A DNA stretch of 64,000 nt from Cheiracanthium punctorium (Eukaryota > Arthropoda > Arachnida > Araneae > Cheiracanthiidae), in assembly GCA_038373885.1 (NCBI GenBank), contig JAWZYV010019969.1, positions 1,054,001-1,118,000 on the forward strand. Reading direction: 5' to 3'. The translations under genes were made by a program, and so were the position numbers. The notes below the pieces were generated by a model that worked only from the letters and a program-made list of their open reading frames with translations, was not told the DNA's origin and did not search any database. Shown piece after piece: positions 1 through 11,619 of the stretch (position 1 is the first letter of the stretch; every line of letters starts with the position of its first letter).

Positions 1-136
1 TATTATATATCACGAGTCCTATTTGAAATTCAGTTTCCATATCACTATTTAAAAATTATATGATATTTAAAATCTCATACACGGGAAGAATTTCGAAGAA
101 CTCTTATATATAAGGCCAAATGTAATGTGAATACGC

Positions 137-230
137 GTTAGAACCCCTTAGGAAGTCCTCAGACCGAGTAACCTTCCTATCCTAGATAGATCGCTTATGT
201 ATAAAGATACCACAACAAACAAACGAACTT
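137..230 (+). repeat. tRNA-derived SINE, 3' fragment
   Basis: This stretch matches the body and tail of the SINEs at 11620-11805 and 28766-28975. Shared pieces are a GRACCCCTTAG-like block, a CCTAGAT block, and a CAAA-rich tail that runs AACAAACAAACGAAC. The tRNA-like head with its A and B boxes is missing, so this is a 5'-truncated copy. Orientation is taken from the tail. It is old, with many differences from the other two copies. Confidence 0.45.
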
Positions 231-977
231 ACATATACGGCTATTTAAAACACAGTAGAATATTAGTAATAGGAGCATAAGAATTTTTGGTTTGATTTCT
301 TAAACTTTTTATAGATACTTATTATTTGGATACTGTTCTTATAATTTAGTATTTTAAGAACAAAAGAAATTAAAAATTTTACAGTATATAGAGGTTGCTT
401 TTTTCAGAGTCTTATAATTCATTTTCTGTCACAATGTCTTAACTCAAAAATCATAACTTTTGAGTTGATACCACAGAAACAACTGAAATGATGTGAACTT
501 ATAACTGCTAAAATATCATTTCTGAACTTTCGAAACCCAGACGCGAAATAGCGGTAAGATTTGTTTAGACAAATATATATCTCTTCACTTTCACAGAACC
601 CCAATAACATTTATCTGAAAATCATGGTTTTCGAGTAACATGTTACTATGGAAAATATCCATAGTAACATGTATTACATTATAAAGTACATGTATACATT
701 ATAAAGCATTTACCAATAAAATACCAGAAAAATCATATTGCGATATTTGATATTAAAATTATTTTTTCTGGTCAGGTAGTCCTTTAAAATAGAACATACT
801 TTATAAAAAGTGGCTGTAATAAGCAGCCGCTGCAACAGAACAGTACGATCTTGACGGCTCTCTTGAAGTGTTCGTAAGTGATAACGTTGTCGGTATGTCT
901 GTGTAAGTCCTTACTCAAAAAGCCGTAAATACGAATATTACTACTGAACTACGAATACACTGTGAAATTAATGTATC
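231..977. other. No gene seen; AT-rich, one short inverted repeat
   Basis: I see no convincing coding sequence. At 639-671 a 13-bp arm (CATGTTACTATGG) is followed after 7 bases by its exact reverse complement, which could form a small hairpin. Short direct repeats of ATTATAAAG follow at about 679-705. The rest is AT-rich and unrecognised. Confidence 0.5.
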
Positions 978-1377
978 AGGTTGTAACGAAAGTTTTCCGC
1001 CAAATCTGCCTGAAAAACTCACTTCTAACTCCTTAGATAACTGTTTATGAACTTTCGGTATCAAATCTGCACAGTGTCACATGATACAACAATAGTACTT
1101 AAAGCTGTACTCATAATTCGTTGATATTCTGTAGCTGACTTTTTGCAACACAACTGGAAGTAAATGATGGTTCTAATCCTCTAGAGTGATAGTGTCATTT
1201 GAGACACCTTGTACTTAATGATAACTATATTTTTTACAGATTTCACACCATAGTGTTATAAAGTAAGTCTCTTTCTTCCAAATGCCAAAAATCGTTTGAC
1301 AAAATATGAGCAAATACGCCAACGCGAACTGTGTGCTGACGATGTTTGAGGTGGCGGGAAACTTTCGTTACAACCTA
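978..1377. mobile_element. Short foldback DNA element, GGTTGTAACG ends
   Basis: The left end begins GGTTGTAACGAAAGTTTTCC and the right end is a close reverse complement of it, ending GGAAACTTTCGTTACAACC. That gives inverted ends of roughly 24 bp around a 400-bp AT-rich centre with no transposase. Size and structure fit a MITE. I could not define a target-site duplication, so the exact borders and superfamily are open. Confidence 0.55.
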
Positions 1378-3348
1378 ATATTAAGTTGTTAGGCACTATA
1401 GTATCATGTACCCTATTAAATTTGTAAAAGCAACAGGAACATAGCTACCAACTTTTACGGAATAAAATTAACCACTTTATGTAAAGAGTAATTTTTGTTA
1501 ACTGTTCTTCGAATTAAAAACCAAATCACTAATAGTTAATAAATGAGGATTAATATTTTTTAAGTAACCATTGCATAGTAAACACTTCTAAGGTTGCGTT
1601 TAAGAAAATTAAGATTACAACTTATAATTTCGCGGTCAATTAGATATAAAAGTTAATATTTATTATTTAATAATGTAATTTGATTTTGATAGTACGGCCG
1701 ATTACCTTCACGAGGGATTATCTTCATGTGGTGCGCTGCGTTGGAGACTTTCTATTGGGTCATAAACTGAATTTAAGCGAAGTTTCAGAGGAAACCTTGG
1801 AAAATTCCGAACTAAATTCTTCGCTAACTTCCGAATCTTTAACATCTGAAATTCCTCTTTTGTACTTTGTGCCTGGTTTTTTCTTATATTTATTTATTTT
1901 AACTATGCAACAAAAGTTTTAAATAAACACGAAAAATGGATGTCTAAAAGCGGAACAAAAAACTGATTTTGAAACTTTTTTCGTTGTTATCAGCTACACA
2001 AAATTTCCTTATTACATTCGTAAGTTTTAATTTCATTTAAAGCTTTCATCTTTGTCCATTCTTTTCAAAGTACCATTTCATACGAGTTCTTCAAGAAGGC
2101 TTTTAGATAATTTGCCTTTGTATAATACTAATGAAAGTTTCTTCATCCAAGCATAAAAATGGTTTTACATTTTAATTACGCTTAGCCTTTTATGAAGTTA
2201 AAACTGCATTTATCGAAATACTTTTTGGGGAGAACACTTTACTTTTAGTCTATATCTCACTTATAAAGAGATTTCCCTTTCTTCCTTTCTTTTAACACTA
2301 TTTAATCTGTCGTAGAACTAACTAGTTAAAAGAAGTAGTTTGAATAAATTAATTATGGGACAATATTTAATAGTCTTTCGGCACTCAGCCTTGAAATATA
2401 TACATTCAAAATCAAAATCACATTTAAAATTTCTGTTTTAATTTTATCCTTTCCATAGCTACCAGCATATATCCTTTTTTGTCCAGAAGATTTTTCACCA
2501 CTATTTTCGCTTAGTTAACTGTATATTCACCACGGAGTGCGTCTGTTCCAGACAAACCCAGCTTCCCTCCTTTAAAAAGTCTCTGAAGAGATTCGTCTAT
2601 TCGGGTGTGAGTATGGAATTGTAATTGGGATGTTCACATTGACTTCTGCGTACTGATATGAAGAACTTGTGATGGTGGGTAGCTGTGGAACCTCGCATTG
2701 TTTTCATCAGCTTCTGATTTCGCTTTGCTTATCAAATGGCACGTGGCGGAAGGACACAGAGATCTCTTTCTTGGATGGATTTTCCTTCATTAAAATTCCT
2801 CGTCTCATACCGTGCTGACCATGTTTGTTTATGATTTCGAGAGTCACTGAGCTGCCGGTCATGTTTTGAGTATGCCTTGAATCTCTAAATGTACTACAAT
2901 CTTGGATCCGATGTTCCGATCTGAAGATCCTCCACCCAACGAGAAATGCGTCTTTCTGGACCCCACATTATTGAATGGACCCCTTTTGTCCTCTCCATCT
3001 GACTTTTGACTCAAGAATGCAGTCTATTTTTCGACTTTCTGTACTGAATTACAGCAGCACTTGTGCTGCTGTGTGCGTTCTTGCAAGCAAGTATGCCTCA
3101 TTTTTATGATAATCGCAAATCTACATTTATTATATTAAAGAATAAATTTTAAAAAAATAAATAAACAGTGAGGAAAATGTAGCTTGATCGGGCTCTGGTG
3201 CTTTTTTGCATGAAATCCAGTTGCGGTGGTGATTCTTCGGTGCAGTTTCTGCTAAGTTTTAGTGAACATGTAGTAAAACGGTTTTTAAAACTATTCGCTC
3301 GACCGTTTGACTTAAAATAGTTCTTAAAGGAGTTCCTAATCAATGTTC
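1378..3348. other. No recognised gene; GC-richer block at 2520-3080
   Basis: Most of this interval is AT-rich. A short open frame at 1680-1922 (+) has no recognisable family and sits in low-complexity sequence, so I do not call it a gene. From 2520 to 3080 base composition is more even and short open stretches appear on the minus strand, broken by stops; this could be a decayed element. A perfect 22-bp palindrome (ACAGCAGCAC and its complement around TT... as one block) lies at 3051-3072. Confidence 0.4.
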
Positions 3349-3513
3349 CAGGGGCGAAGCCAGAAAGTTTTCATGGGGGGGTTACGACTACTACCACTCT
3401 TATATATACATACGTGGGTGTGACAATGTAGTGAAGAATATACATTTTGTATGGCAAAAAATTCCTCATGGGGGGGTTATGACCCCCATTACCCCCCCTT
3501 GGCTACACCCCTG
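3349..3513 (-). mobile_element. hAT MITE, CAGGGGCG family, copy A
   Basis: A 165-bp element begins CAGGGGCGAAGCCAG and ends GGCTACACCCCTG. It is flanked by a perfect 8-bp duplication, CAATGTTC (3341-3348 and 3514-3521), the TSD length typical of hAT transposons. The centre holds C-runs on both sides of a conserved AATATACATTTTGTATGGC block shared by the six copies in this window. It has no coding capacity and would need a hAT transposase from elsewhere. Orientation is opposite to the copies at 58.8, 61.4 and 62.1 kb. Confidence 0.9.
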
Positions 3514-6412
3514 CAATGTTCGATTTACTTTAGGTACAACTTACGTAATTGCTATTCTACACTTAATAGATAAAGTTCAAAATTTAATAAACTCATTAAA
3601 ATTTCTGGTGCTTTTATACTTCTTCATTTTATACTTGTATTTGCATGAAATTATTATGACAGTGACGAAAATGTTTACCATTCCATTTCGGTGTCATTTT
3701 TCACGCGGTAAGATTATTCCGTTAGAAATGTACGTTTATTTGACATTTTGTATTATATTGTATTTCATATTTATTTAAATGGCACTGAATGCAAAATATA
3801 TTTGTGAGTATGTACTCAATGACAAAAAATAGTTCTCGAAATATAGCATGATTAATTAAAGCATGATTTGTCCTTGTTATTACTAATTTATTTCCTAAAA
3901 GAAGTTATATAATCCCTACGGAGCAAGTAATTATTATCGTTATTTAAGATTTTTATTTCGAAGTACAACACGAAATAACTTCATATTTCCTATCTCTACT
4001 AATTAGGAAATATCTATCGTTTAATTAATGACTTCCTTTTTAATTAAACAAAAACAAAATTAATTTGTAGATTAAACGTAATTCGTTCTTTGTATAGGAG
4101 AAATTGATTTTCGCTTAAGTAAAGTCCACACGATTGAAATAGTTCTTCGTCCGATACTAATTACAAGTTTTCCTTTACTAAATATTTATGTGAAAATCAC
4201 CTTACGCACAAAGTAACTGATTATACTTCGCAGTTTTGTATTTATATTGAATGCAGTTATTGGGTTCAGTAAGCAACTGAAAATTAATGCTGGTCAGTTT
4301 TCCTTTTTATTATAATTTTGATTAAGGATATATGTCCTGCAGCCCATCAGTAAAAGTTAATTCTGCCTTTGACATTAAATTTATTAGAACCATTTGCGCG
4401 TTTCATTAATTTCCAATTAACTTTTATTTTCCTGCATTTACCTATTTAATTAGCAGATTCCAGCAAAGGAAATATGCATTGTGAATATTTTTTTTTTTTC
4501 ATTTCGGAAGAAAATTCTAAAACGTCTGTAATATTTGACATATATTGAAATATTTCAGTGTAAGTAGATTTTATTCTTTTTTAATACTTTTATTACTCAA
4601 TACATCCTCGGAGATTTTGACACAGACTTCCTTTTGACCAAAGCATCAAGCACATTTTCTTATCGTATGAAGGATAATTTACAGAAAATTTTGCGATCTT
4701 TTATTGAACTGATACCAGAAATTTAACATTACTCTCCAGAATAACTGCCAACAACTGCGTAATGCAATCAGCCACTCTATGTAAAAAGTAGTTCTTATGA
4801 AAAATATTTTAAAATGGCCAAATTTCTAAATGTTACTGAAATAGAGCCTAAAATTTACTGTTTAAAAATAGTGTTTAGTTATCTTCCGGAACAGTGCACA
4901 ACTCTGCTCCAGACATGTGCAGAAACTGACAGATATGAAAATAACACTTGCAGCCGAAAGGGTTAAACGAGGAAGCACAGTATCTATAGAACGCTTTAGG
5001 GAACGTGCTTTTTTTGGATAATAATACAAATATCTGTATAATTATTCATGTAATGTTTGTTCCAAATATTCTCGTTTGCATGTCTATTTAACTTCGCATT
5101 TCTTTGGCAAACTGCCATGAGTACTTATAACATTCAAATGTAAATAATAAATTTAAAAAAATCCCCACGAAGTATTTTCAATTCCAAATGCATGGTGTTA
5201 TTTATAATTTTGTGTACGTTAAAATTAATGCATGGTATAAACTAATGTTTGTTTAAATGCCGTTTTCAGCAAAATAAAGTTTAAAAAATTACATTTGAAA
5301 TTTATATTTTGCAGTGTAAATGCAATATTTACAGAACGTTAAAATTTCCATATTTCAAAATAGATTAGTCTTTTTTCTTTTCGCCATAACATGACATGAA
5401 AAATTTTATTTCAGGTAACACCTAGACCAGTGAAGGCTACATTTCCAGTTTCTTAGTTACAATCATTTTTCGTTCAAACATTAAATAAACGGGGCCTCCA
5501 TGTCAGGGGTGGTCACGTCAAGAAAAACATTTTTTTAATTTTTACAATGCAAATAATTAAACAGCAATATGTACATATAAAAAAATGCAATAAAAATTAA
5601 TGATGAACAAGTTGGACACAAAAAACATACAAAAACAGTTATTAGAATAGTGGCTGCAAAGTTCTTACTTGGTATCTAGCGTAAGACCGTCTTGGGTCTT
5701 TTTACAGTTTATTTACTCGGAAGTCATAATCTGGCGGCTCAGCCAATAGTTCGTTTGGAACATTGCCCAGGTTGGTGAAGAAATTTTCACCAATCTGTTG
5801 GACAATTTTTCTAAAGGAAGGTATGGCGAGACTTGTTTTACAATGAATAGTGTGCTTGTATAAATGTTTGTTACTAATAATACTTTTTTCTTTTTATAAT
5901 TTACAAAAGCGATAAATCGTAAGCAGTGCTTTATTTGTGTTTTATAAGGAATCGTGAGAACCTAATGTGTTTACTCCACTAATGAGCTGCTGTTTGTGAT
6001 AAAAATTTCCATTCATACTTTCTTAATCTACAGCACTGTTACTTTACTTCTCTTTGAAAATACCTGACGTTCATAATACATTGAGCATACCTCGTCTCAT
6101 TTATAATCGCATACTTCAAAATCGCATTCTTTACTTAGGTATCAATCGGGGAATATATGCAGTAGAAATAGGGAGACTACATATCACGGACAATAATAGT
6201 TCTTCGTAAGCTAAACATGAAACGATAGTATCAAATACATTTTTGCTGACTATATGGAGAGTACTGTATTAAAAATCATTTTAACACTCTAAATAAGCAG
6301 TCGTTATACGTTTGATAATTTTGCAATGTGATGTAAAATATGATATTTTAAACATGCGCAATAAGTTGTTACACAGGAGATTAAATATATAATTTATTGT
6401 GATTTTGCACAT
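3514..6412. other. No gene seen; AT-rich, one old repeat at 3940-4145
   Basis: No coding sequence is supported here. The open frame at 3431-3778 (+) starts inside MITE copy A and runs into AT-rich DNA, so it is spurious. 3940-4145 resembles 57665-57875 in the same orientation: both carry CTATCGTTTAATTAATG, then AATTAAAC, then AAATTGATTTTCGYTTAAGT in the same order. At 5772-5796 a TTGGTGAA arm pairs with TTCACCAA. Confidence 0.45.
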
Positions 6413-7516
6413 ATTAATAAATTATAATGTTTATGTGCAAAAGCACAAGTGACTGGGAGTGATTTGAAGGCGACAAGTGATATGAAGGCGAAAAGCAGTA
6501 AGATACTCCAATAGGAGATGAGCCGCAGCAGAGGGCGAACCAGGAAAAAATGTCCTTTTCAATAACTGGAGAGACTGGAGCGAAGCAAGTAGTATCCGGG
6601 ACCAAGACACAGACAGAAAGAAGACGGCGCTCGTACGTCGTCTCCAAAGGGAAGCCACATCCGTATAGCTACTAGAGATGACACGGGCTCAGCCCGAGGC
6701 CGAACCGGGCTCGGGCTCGTGAAAAATTTCTCATTTATTGAACATACTCCTTGAAACATATTTTAAAAAGTGATTCATGAGGAATATAAAAGTACTTAGA
6801 AAAAAAATTAGCGGCACGGGCCCCTAGAAGGTGCGTGATTGGGTATTTCAGAACGGTGATATAGTTAGTCATGAGATCGGACATTATTTGATAAACATGG
6901 ATATAAAGAATTAGAAAGTGCATTGTGAATTTGCAACTATATTTGCCGTTAATTTGCACAAACAGCAAAACTTATTGTATTCTATCAATGAAGTATTTGA
7001 TTTTTTTTATATTTAGTTGAAATTTCGGGCTCGGGCTTCAAAAAATGAGCCCGAACTCATCTCTAATAGCTACGATGAGCATCCATCAACAAAGTCCTCA
7101 GCTACGACGCAAACGTCATATGACTGTAGCTTTTCTTTATCAAGTCCTTCATCAGCGTACAAATATCTCCGCACCGCAGGTAAGCTGCCACTTTAAAGCC
7201 TCAGAGTAGAGTTCACTCCAGATAACAGGTAGACGATAAATGCCTCAGGTCCTTTCAGTCCATGGGCCAGTTCGACGACATAGTCGTGAACAGTGTAATC
7301 ATCCAGTTAAGATGTAAAAGAAGAATGGCTGGAGATGATTCCATCAGAAAAGTGAAGTAATAAAATCACAGTATGACTTAGCCGTAAACTCACTACCGAA
7401 ATCATAGGACAGGGCGCTATGAACTCCAGTAGGCCCTTCAACCCAGTGGCCTTCCACCTCCGTCCCCTTCCAACGAATTCACTCGCAAGCTCTATGTTAA
7501 ATTTGAATTTTCTCAT
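6413..7516. pseudogene. Unrecognised GC-richer block with open frames, split by a MITE
   Basis: This block has far more even base composition than its surroundings. I do not recognise a family. On the plus strand one frame is open from about 6504 to the MITE border, and continues on the other side to a splice-donor-like CAG|GTAAGC at 7179-7185 if the MITE and one TSD copy are ignored; that is about 95 codons rich in Ser, Thr and Arg. On the minus strand a frame starts at 7516 and runs through three stops (near 7308, 7218 and 7073) to 6414, about 230 codons. Both cannot be right, and neither may be. An exon, a decayed gene or an older transposon fragment would all fit. Without a protein match I leave function and strand open. 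Confidence 0.35.
6673..7065. mobile_element. hAT-type MITE, TAGAGATGA ends, TSD ATAGCTAC
   Basis: The element runs from TAGAGATGACACGGGCTC to GAGCCCGAACTCATCTCTA and is 393 bp long. A perfect 8-bp duplication, ATAGCTAC, lies at 6665-6672 and 7066-7073. Several CGGGCTCGGGCT motifs sit just inside both ends as subterminal repeats. The 8-bp TSD and TAGAGATG tip fit the hAT superfamily (Buster-like tips are similar). There is no transposase inside. It interrupts the GC-richer block described at 6413-7516. Confidence 0.88.
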
Positions 7517-7529
7517 GCCTAAATCATTT

Positions 7530-7700
7530 TATTGATTTAAAGTAGAATAATTAATTTTACGACAAATGGCAATTTTTAACCCTCACTAATTATGTATGAT
7601 CAATATAATGAACTATTTTGTATCAGAAAGGTACTTTAATGTTTAGCTTAACTATTTTCTAATATGTGTAGTATCTACCAGAAATTTAAAATAGTTTTAT
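7530..7700 (-). repeat. Dispersed repeat, copy 1 of the AGCCTAACAAC-MITE family
   Basis: Read on the minus strand, this contains ATAAAACTATTTTAAATTTC, then a block with ATATTAGAAAAT, then CTTTCTGATACAAAAT, in the same order as the copies at 32925-33205, 52454-52860 and 58677-59115. The terminal inverted repeats seen in the 52.4-kb copy are not preserved here. Old and truncated. Confidence 0.55.
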
Positions 7701-7719
7701 CAGAAAAAAAAAACTGTCC

Positions 7720-8220
7720 ACCATTTTATAATAGATACGTAGAATTCGTTACATTACAGTACTACTATATTTTTATAAACTGCGACTGCTGAAAGCAGCT
7801 GCTTGAAAATCCACCAATTTGTGGATCAATTAACTCAACACTGAATTTTGTTTTTTATTTAAAATTTTACTATTGTATATTTCTGGTGGTAATTCTCAAT
7901 CAGATTATTATGTGAGGTTTTTTTTAAAATTATGACGGATGAAAAAATGCTGCCAGATACAAGATGTTGATACTGATATATAGGACAAGCAGTATTTTAG
8001 GAATGATCGAAACCTATGAACGTACATGCGTGCGTGCGATGAGATGCATCGCAAAAACTCTTAAAAGTTAATTTAGAGGTACTCAAAATTGTTCTTTTCG
8101 TCGAAATCTTGCTACTGAAATATTTCGCGATCACATTACTTCCTTATACTCCGTACAAGGAAGTAATATATTAAAACTGAAGTACCATTTATATTCTTTT
8201 TCCACAACGGAAACTTATCG
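7720..8220. repeat. AT-rich DNA ending in a hairpin-tipped dispersed repeat
   Basis: 8030-8175 resembles 28565-28695: both have GATGAGATGYMTC, then AAATTTAGAGGTA-like sequence, then TTTCGCGATCACATTACTTC. The end can fold, because TACTTCCTT is followed 11 bases later by AAGGAAGTA. Such a hairpin at a fixed end is a family feature, not chance, since it recurs in both copies. The class of this element is unknown to me. 7720-8030 shows nothing else. Confidence 0.5.
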
Positions 8221-8417
8221 GTGCTTATTAGTTCCAAAATTTATTTGAAAGAATGTATGGCGGTTGCATGTCTGGAAGTAAGGAATGAGAAAACTAGAAT
8301 AAATATAATACAAAGGTTTTTCGGAACCGTTTTGAAAAAAAAATATATATATAGTAAAAAAAGAATTTTTTTCAAGTCAGTTTTATTATTACATGAAAGT
8401 GCATACCTTAAACAATT

Positions 8418-8505
8418 TTTCTACATAGTTTCAGCCAATTTTCAAGCAATTGTCGCAGCGGGGTACCAGCTTTTCCGTACCTTCTTCATAAAAACTTCCC
8501 GCTTA
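8418..8505 (-). pseudogene. mariner transposase, C-terminal remnant (left arm)
   Basis: Read on the minus strand, a short frame gives SFYEEGTEKLVPRCDNCLKI followed by a stop and then NYVEK. This is the signature tail of mariner transposases, in which a FYEEGIQKLVPRYDKCLN-type block is followed by a G-NYVEK end. Only the last 30 or so codons remain and one is a stop, so nothing functional is made. It is the inverted partner of the remnant at 8568-8837. Confidence 0.75.
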
Positions 8506-8567
8506 ACCACGAGTTTAGGAAAACTACGGTATGCAGTTCACACACACACAGAGGAATGCTCAGCAAG

Positions 8568-8837
8568 GGAATTGTGTTGCTTCATGAGAATGCTCGGCCC
8601 CATATTGCTGGTGACACTCAAACGATCATTTGACAGTTTCGTTGGGAGCAGTTCGATCACCCGACATACAGCTCAGCCTTCGTGCCGAACGACTACCACT
8701 TGTTCATGCAGATGAAGCATTCGTCATTGGCGGATGAATCGTCATTGGCGGAAAATTTCTATGAAGAAGGTATAGAAAAGCTGCCAACCTGCTAGGACAT
8801 ACGTTTGAACACTGGCAGAAACTATGTAGAAAAATAG
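8568..8837 (+). pseudogene. mariner transposase, C-terminal remnant (right arm)
   Basis: The frame beginning at 8568 reads GIVLLHENARPHIA and later FVPNDYHLFMQMK, FYEEGIEKL and NYVEK before a stop at 8835. These are the LLHDNARPH, SPDLAPSDYHLF and FYEEGIQKL blocks of mariner (DD34D) transposases. The second catalytic Asp has become Glu (HENARPH), while the third Asp (PND) is kept at the right distance of 34 residues. There are in-frame stops after QTII and after KLPTC, so it is dead. The N-terminal half and first catalytic Asp are absent. The 3' flank runs to a TIR-like end at about 8936, where MITE copy B begins. Base composition is clearly richer in GC than the surroundings, as expected for a remnant of a coding region. 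Confidence 0.85.
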
Positions 8838-8936
8838 TTTAAATTATGCTCTTTCAGTGAAAATAAAATTGGCTTGAAAAAAATTTCGTAACCAATTTTT
8901 TTCAAAACGGTTCTTACATTCCGAATAACCCTCGTA

Positions 8937-9098
8937 CATGGGCGTAGCCAAGGGGGGCTTAGGGGGGTCATAACCCCCTTGAGAAATTTTTTGCCATACA
9001 AGATGTATATTCTTCACTACATTATCACACACACGTATACATATATATGAGTTGTAGTAGTCGTAAACCCCCATGAAAAATTTCTGGCTACGCCCCTG
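8937..9098 (+). mobile_element. hAT MITE, CAGGGGCG family, copy B
   Basis: The left tip reads CATGGGCGTAGCCAAG, one change from CAGGGGCG, and the right tip reads GGCTACGCCCCTG. CCTCGTA is repeated directly outside both tips (8930-8936 and 9099-9105), giving 7 matching bases of the expected 8. It landed at the outer edge of the right mariner TIR, so it is younger than that mariner copy. The internal TATATTCTTCACTACATTA block matches the other copies. An open frame on the minus strand through it is spurious. Confidence 0.85.
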
Positions 9099-9106
9099 CC
9101 TCGTAT

Positions 9107-10465
9107 GTTGAAAATTCTTAGGATATTATGCAGAACAGAATAAACAATTATTTTATTAATTGATAACTGTTTTATTTCTGAAACTTATAACAAAATCTAT
9201 TTACAAAATTGCCCAAAAATGAATTGTAAGTTTCTATCTATGTATATGATGGATTACATCAAGAAAATTGGAAGTTTGAACTTAATTGCATCTAGAGTAT
9301 GGTCTGTATTTCAAAAATCCATATTTATGAATTATCAATTATTAATAACCATAAATAAAAATGACTTTTAAAGTTACTTTTTGTTTAACTAGACCGCGAT
9401 TGCCATATCATTAAAGAATTTATTTCCACTGCTTAGAATTCTGAATATAACAATTCATATAATAAAAATCTTTTAAAGTCTACATTTTTAAACAGCTACT
9501 ACTAACACTAGTTTTGCATCCCTAATTGCAATTTAATTCGCCCAGTTACAATATAGAATAGTTTAAAATTATTTAAAATCTCATAGTGGAAACGCCATTA
9601 ATTACATGCCTTATCTTTTTGTCGAGTCATTGTAGCTTTACACAATTTATTTGAGTGATAATTATGGAGTCGCATAGTTCAGCATAATTCAAACACCGCT
9701 GACATTTTATCATAAAACGACTTCATCATTTTCTCCAATTTTCCTGTAATTATAGCGTAAACATGTAGCTCTTTGTATTTTGTAGAGCTATAATAATTAC
9801 AGGATAATTCATCATAAAGGAAGAATCGTACAGTGGGAAAACAAGCGTTACTTTGCATTATAAACACTACTTTATTTGTTAATAATATGTTTAAATTTTG
9901 ATTTTCTTCTTGGAATTTACTTCCTGTTCCGAATCTTCTTGCTATTGTAGTGGATAAAAAAAAGATATAGTTTGTTCTTTTCTTTAAAGAATTCTAAAGT
10001 GAAAAAAGGGTCCTTAGAATGTAAAATTTCTCTTAGCCAGATCGTTAGTGTTAGTACAAAGCCTGCAATATTTCAAAATCCTACCTTTAGGAAATCCTCC
10101 AATAAGCAGCATGACCTAAAAAAAATTGCTTCTCCTAATAATTACCTAAAATAAAATTTTAAACTCACATCTCAAGAAAAGAAGCAAATTTAAAACAGTC
10201 CTTTTATTTTACATAAGCAAATTAAATTCAATTGCATTCTTTACTCACTTAAATCTTTTTACTTATCTACTTTTTGACATAACCGTTCTTTTTTTACAAT
10301 TTAATGATTTCCAAATATACAGAACGATGTTCCAGTGAGTGCTCAAAATTCTAGCCACCTGCAAGAAAACAAGACTTATAATGGAAAATCACGTGTATGC
10401 GAAAGCATTAACACAGTCCAGGATTATCACAGACTCAGTTTACTACTTCAGCAGTTCATGTTACG
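9107..10465. other. No gene seen; AT-rich
   Basis: Only short AT-rich open frames occur here (for example 9679-9867 minus and 9972-10154 plus), none with a recognisable motif. I see no clear repeat or TIR pair. Confidence 0.5.
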
Positions 10466-10469
10466 AAGT

Positions 10470-10745
10470 CTTGATCATAGATGCTGAGAGTCTCGTACAC
10501 AAGTCCTTTCGTGAATTCCCTCAGGAGGAAATTAATGAGGAAGGGGCGAATTGGAGGATCGCGGTGTCCAGGCGATGGGTCCACTCATTCCAATCCACCG
10601 TGCGGGAAATCACGATACAGATATTCTCAAGTATATTTGCTGAAATGCGAGGGCATTCCGTCGAGCTGAAAACATATGCGGTCTCGAAGAAATGCAGGAA
10701 TGTCTTGCGATAAATCCGGTCTTCAACTCGCACATCTAGGGCTGT
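10470..10745 (-). pseudogene. Remnant of a DUF4817-associated DDE transposase
   Basis: On the minus strand one frame gives FQLDGMPSHFSKY, a stop, then EYLYRDFP. After a frameshift the next frame gives FPARWIGMSGPIAWTPRS. These correspond to the FQQDGAPPHY, YLNEHFPGRWIGRGGP and WPPRSPDL blocks of a transposase family common in arthropods whose N-terminal domain is Pfam DUF4817. The Asp in QLDG is the second catalytic residue. The region where SPDLTPLDFFLWG should follow is scrambled. With a stop and at least one frameshift it cannot be functional. The plus-strand open frame of 124 residues over the same bases is a shadow. Confidence 0.65.
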
Positions 10746-11615
10746 GTTAAAGCTCACGCATCCAAACACATGACTCTACAATGATGCACAAGAAATATTA
10801 CTTTAAGCTCATGCATTCGATTAAAAAACTTATTTTCAATGAATCAGTTTACCATATATATCACATATACTCATCGGATACGCCTAATCGCATAGGTGGC
10901 AACTTGTAAATATTTTAGGACAATTTTTTAAACAGTTTTCCAACGACCCATTTCTGAAACCTGAAACTGTTCTAAAAGGTTTTTCAAATAAAAAATATAG
11001 TGGTGTTTAAAAAAAAAAAAAAAAAAAAAAAATCCAAAAGTTAGTTGTGCTAATGTTACAATGTAGGCCGTAGAAACCGAAAATAAGTTCGAAATATGGA
11101 ATTTTATTTCGGAGTGAAAGGGCGATCACGAGTGAGATGAATATGGTTTGGAAGATGATTAATTGTGGCAAAAGAATGTTCCTGTTTCTAATGGTATTTC
11201 TGAACGTGCGATGAGACGTAAAGCGTCACGAATACATGTATCCCTATTCATTAATAAGTAAGTTTCTGTTTGTGATACGATTTATTTATTAAATCTATCT
11301 AAAGCAATCAAAGAATGCAGATAGAAGGGGATCTCTATGGTCATTTCTTTGTGACCAAGCTGAAAATGCTAGAGAAAGTAAGACGAGATTAAAAAAGAAA
11401 GTACTTTTAATCATTTTCTCTTTAATTTTCCCGTTGTAATACATTTTGAAATTTCAACTGTTTATACTTTGTTTAATTTAAGTACTGCTGTACAGTGGAG
11501 TCGACTAACGCAAGGGATGCTTTTTAAGATCCTCCTGTAGGTGAAATTTTCACATTGTAAAACAGGGTATATATGCGAGTTTATGAAACATACGACATAA
11601 TTACTGAACACTCAT
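10746..11615. other. No gene seen; A-tract of about 24
   Basis: The interval is AT-rich. A run of about 24 adenines lies near 11008-11031, possibly the tail of an unrecognised retroposed fragment, but I see no recognisable body upstream of it. No coding sequence is supported. Confidence 0.45.
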
Positions 11616-11619
11616 AAAC

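Larger units (their letters stand above)
8325..8912. repeat. Inverted repeat made of two opposed mariner 3' ends
   Basis: The left arm (about 8325-8500) and right arm (about 8770-8912) are inverted copies over more than 100 bp. Shared pieces include AACCGTTTTGAAAAAAA, the AATTTTTTTCAAG block, and TTTTTCTACATAGTTTC. Each arm carries the last codons of a mariner transposase plus its 3' untranslated sequence and TIR, so the two elements point away from each other. Separate entries describe the coding remnants. Confidence 0.75.

Noticed and set aside
3431..3778. 115-residue plus-strand frame
   Set aside because: Its first part is inside hAT MITE copy A and the rest is AT-rich with Leu/Phe/Ile runs; a chance frame.
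8221..8715. 164-residue plus-strand frame
   Set aside because: It runs out of frame through the left inverted mariner arm and then the right one; the recognisable mariner blocks are in other frames.
10339..10713. 124-residue plus-strand frame
   Set aside because: The minus strand carries QLDG..H and RWIG..GPIAW..PRS blocks of a transposase, so the plus frame is a shadow.
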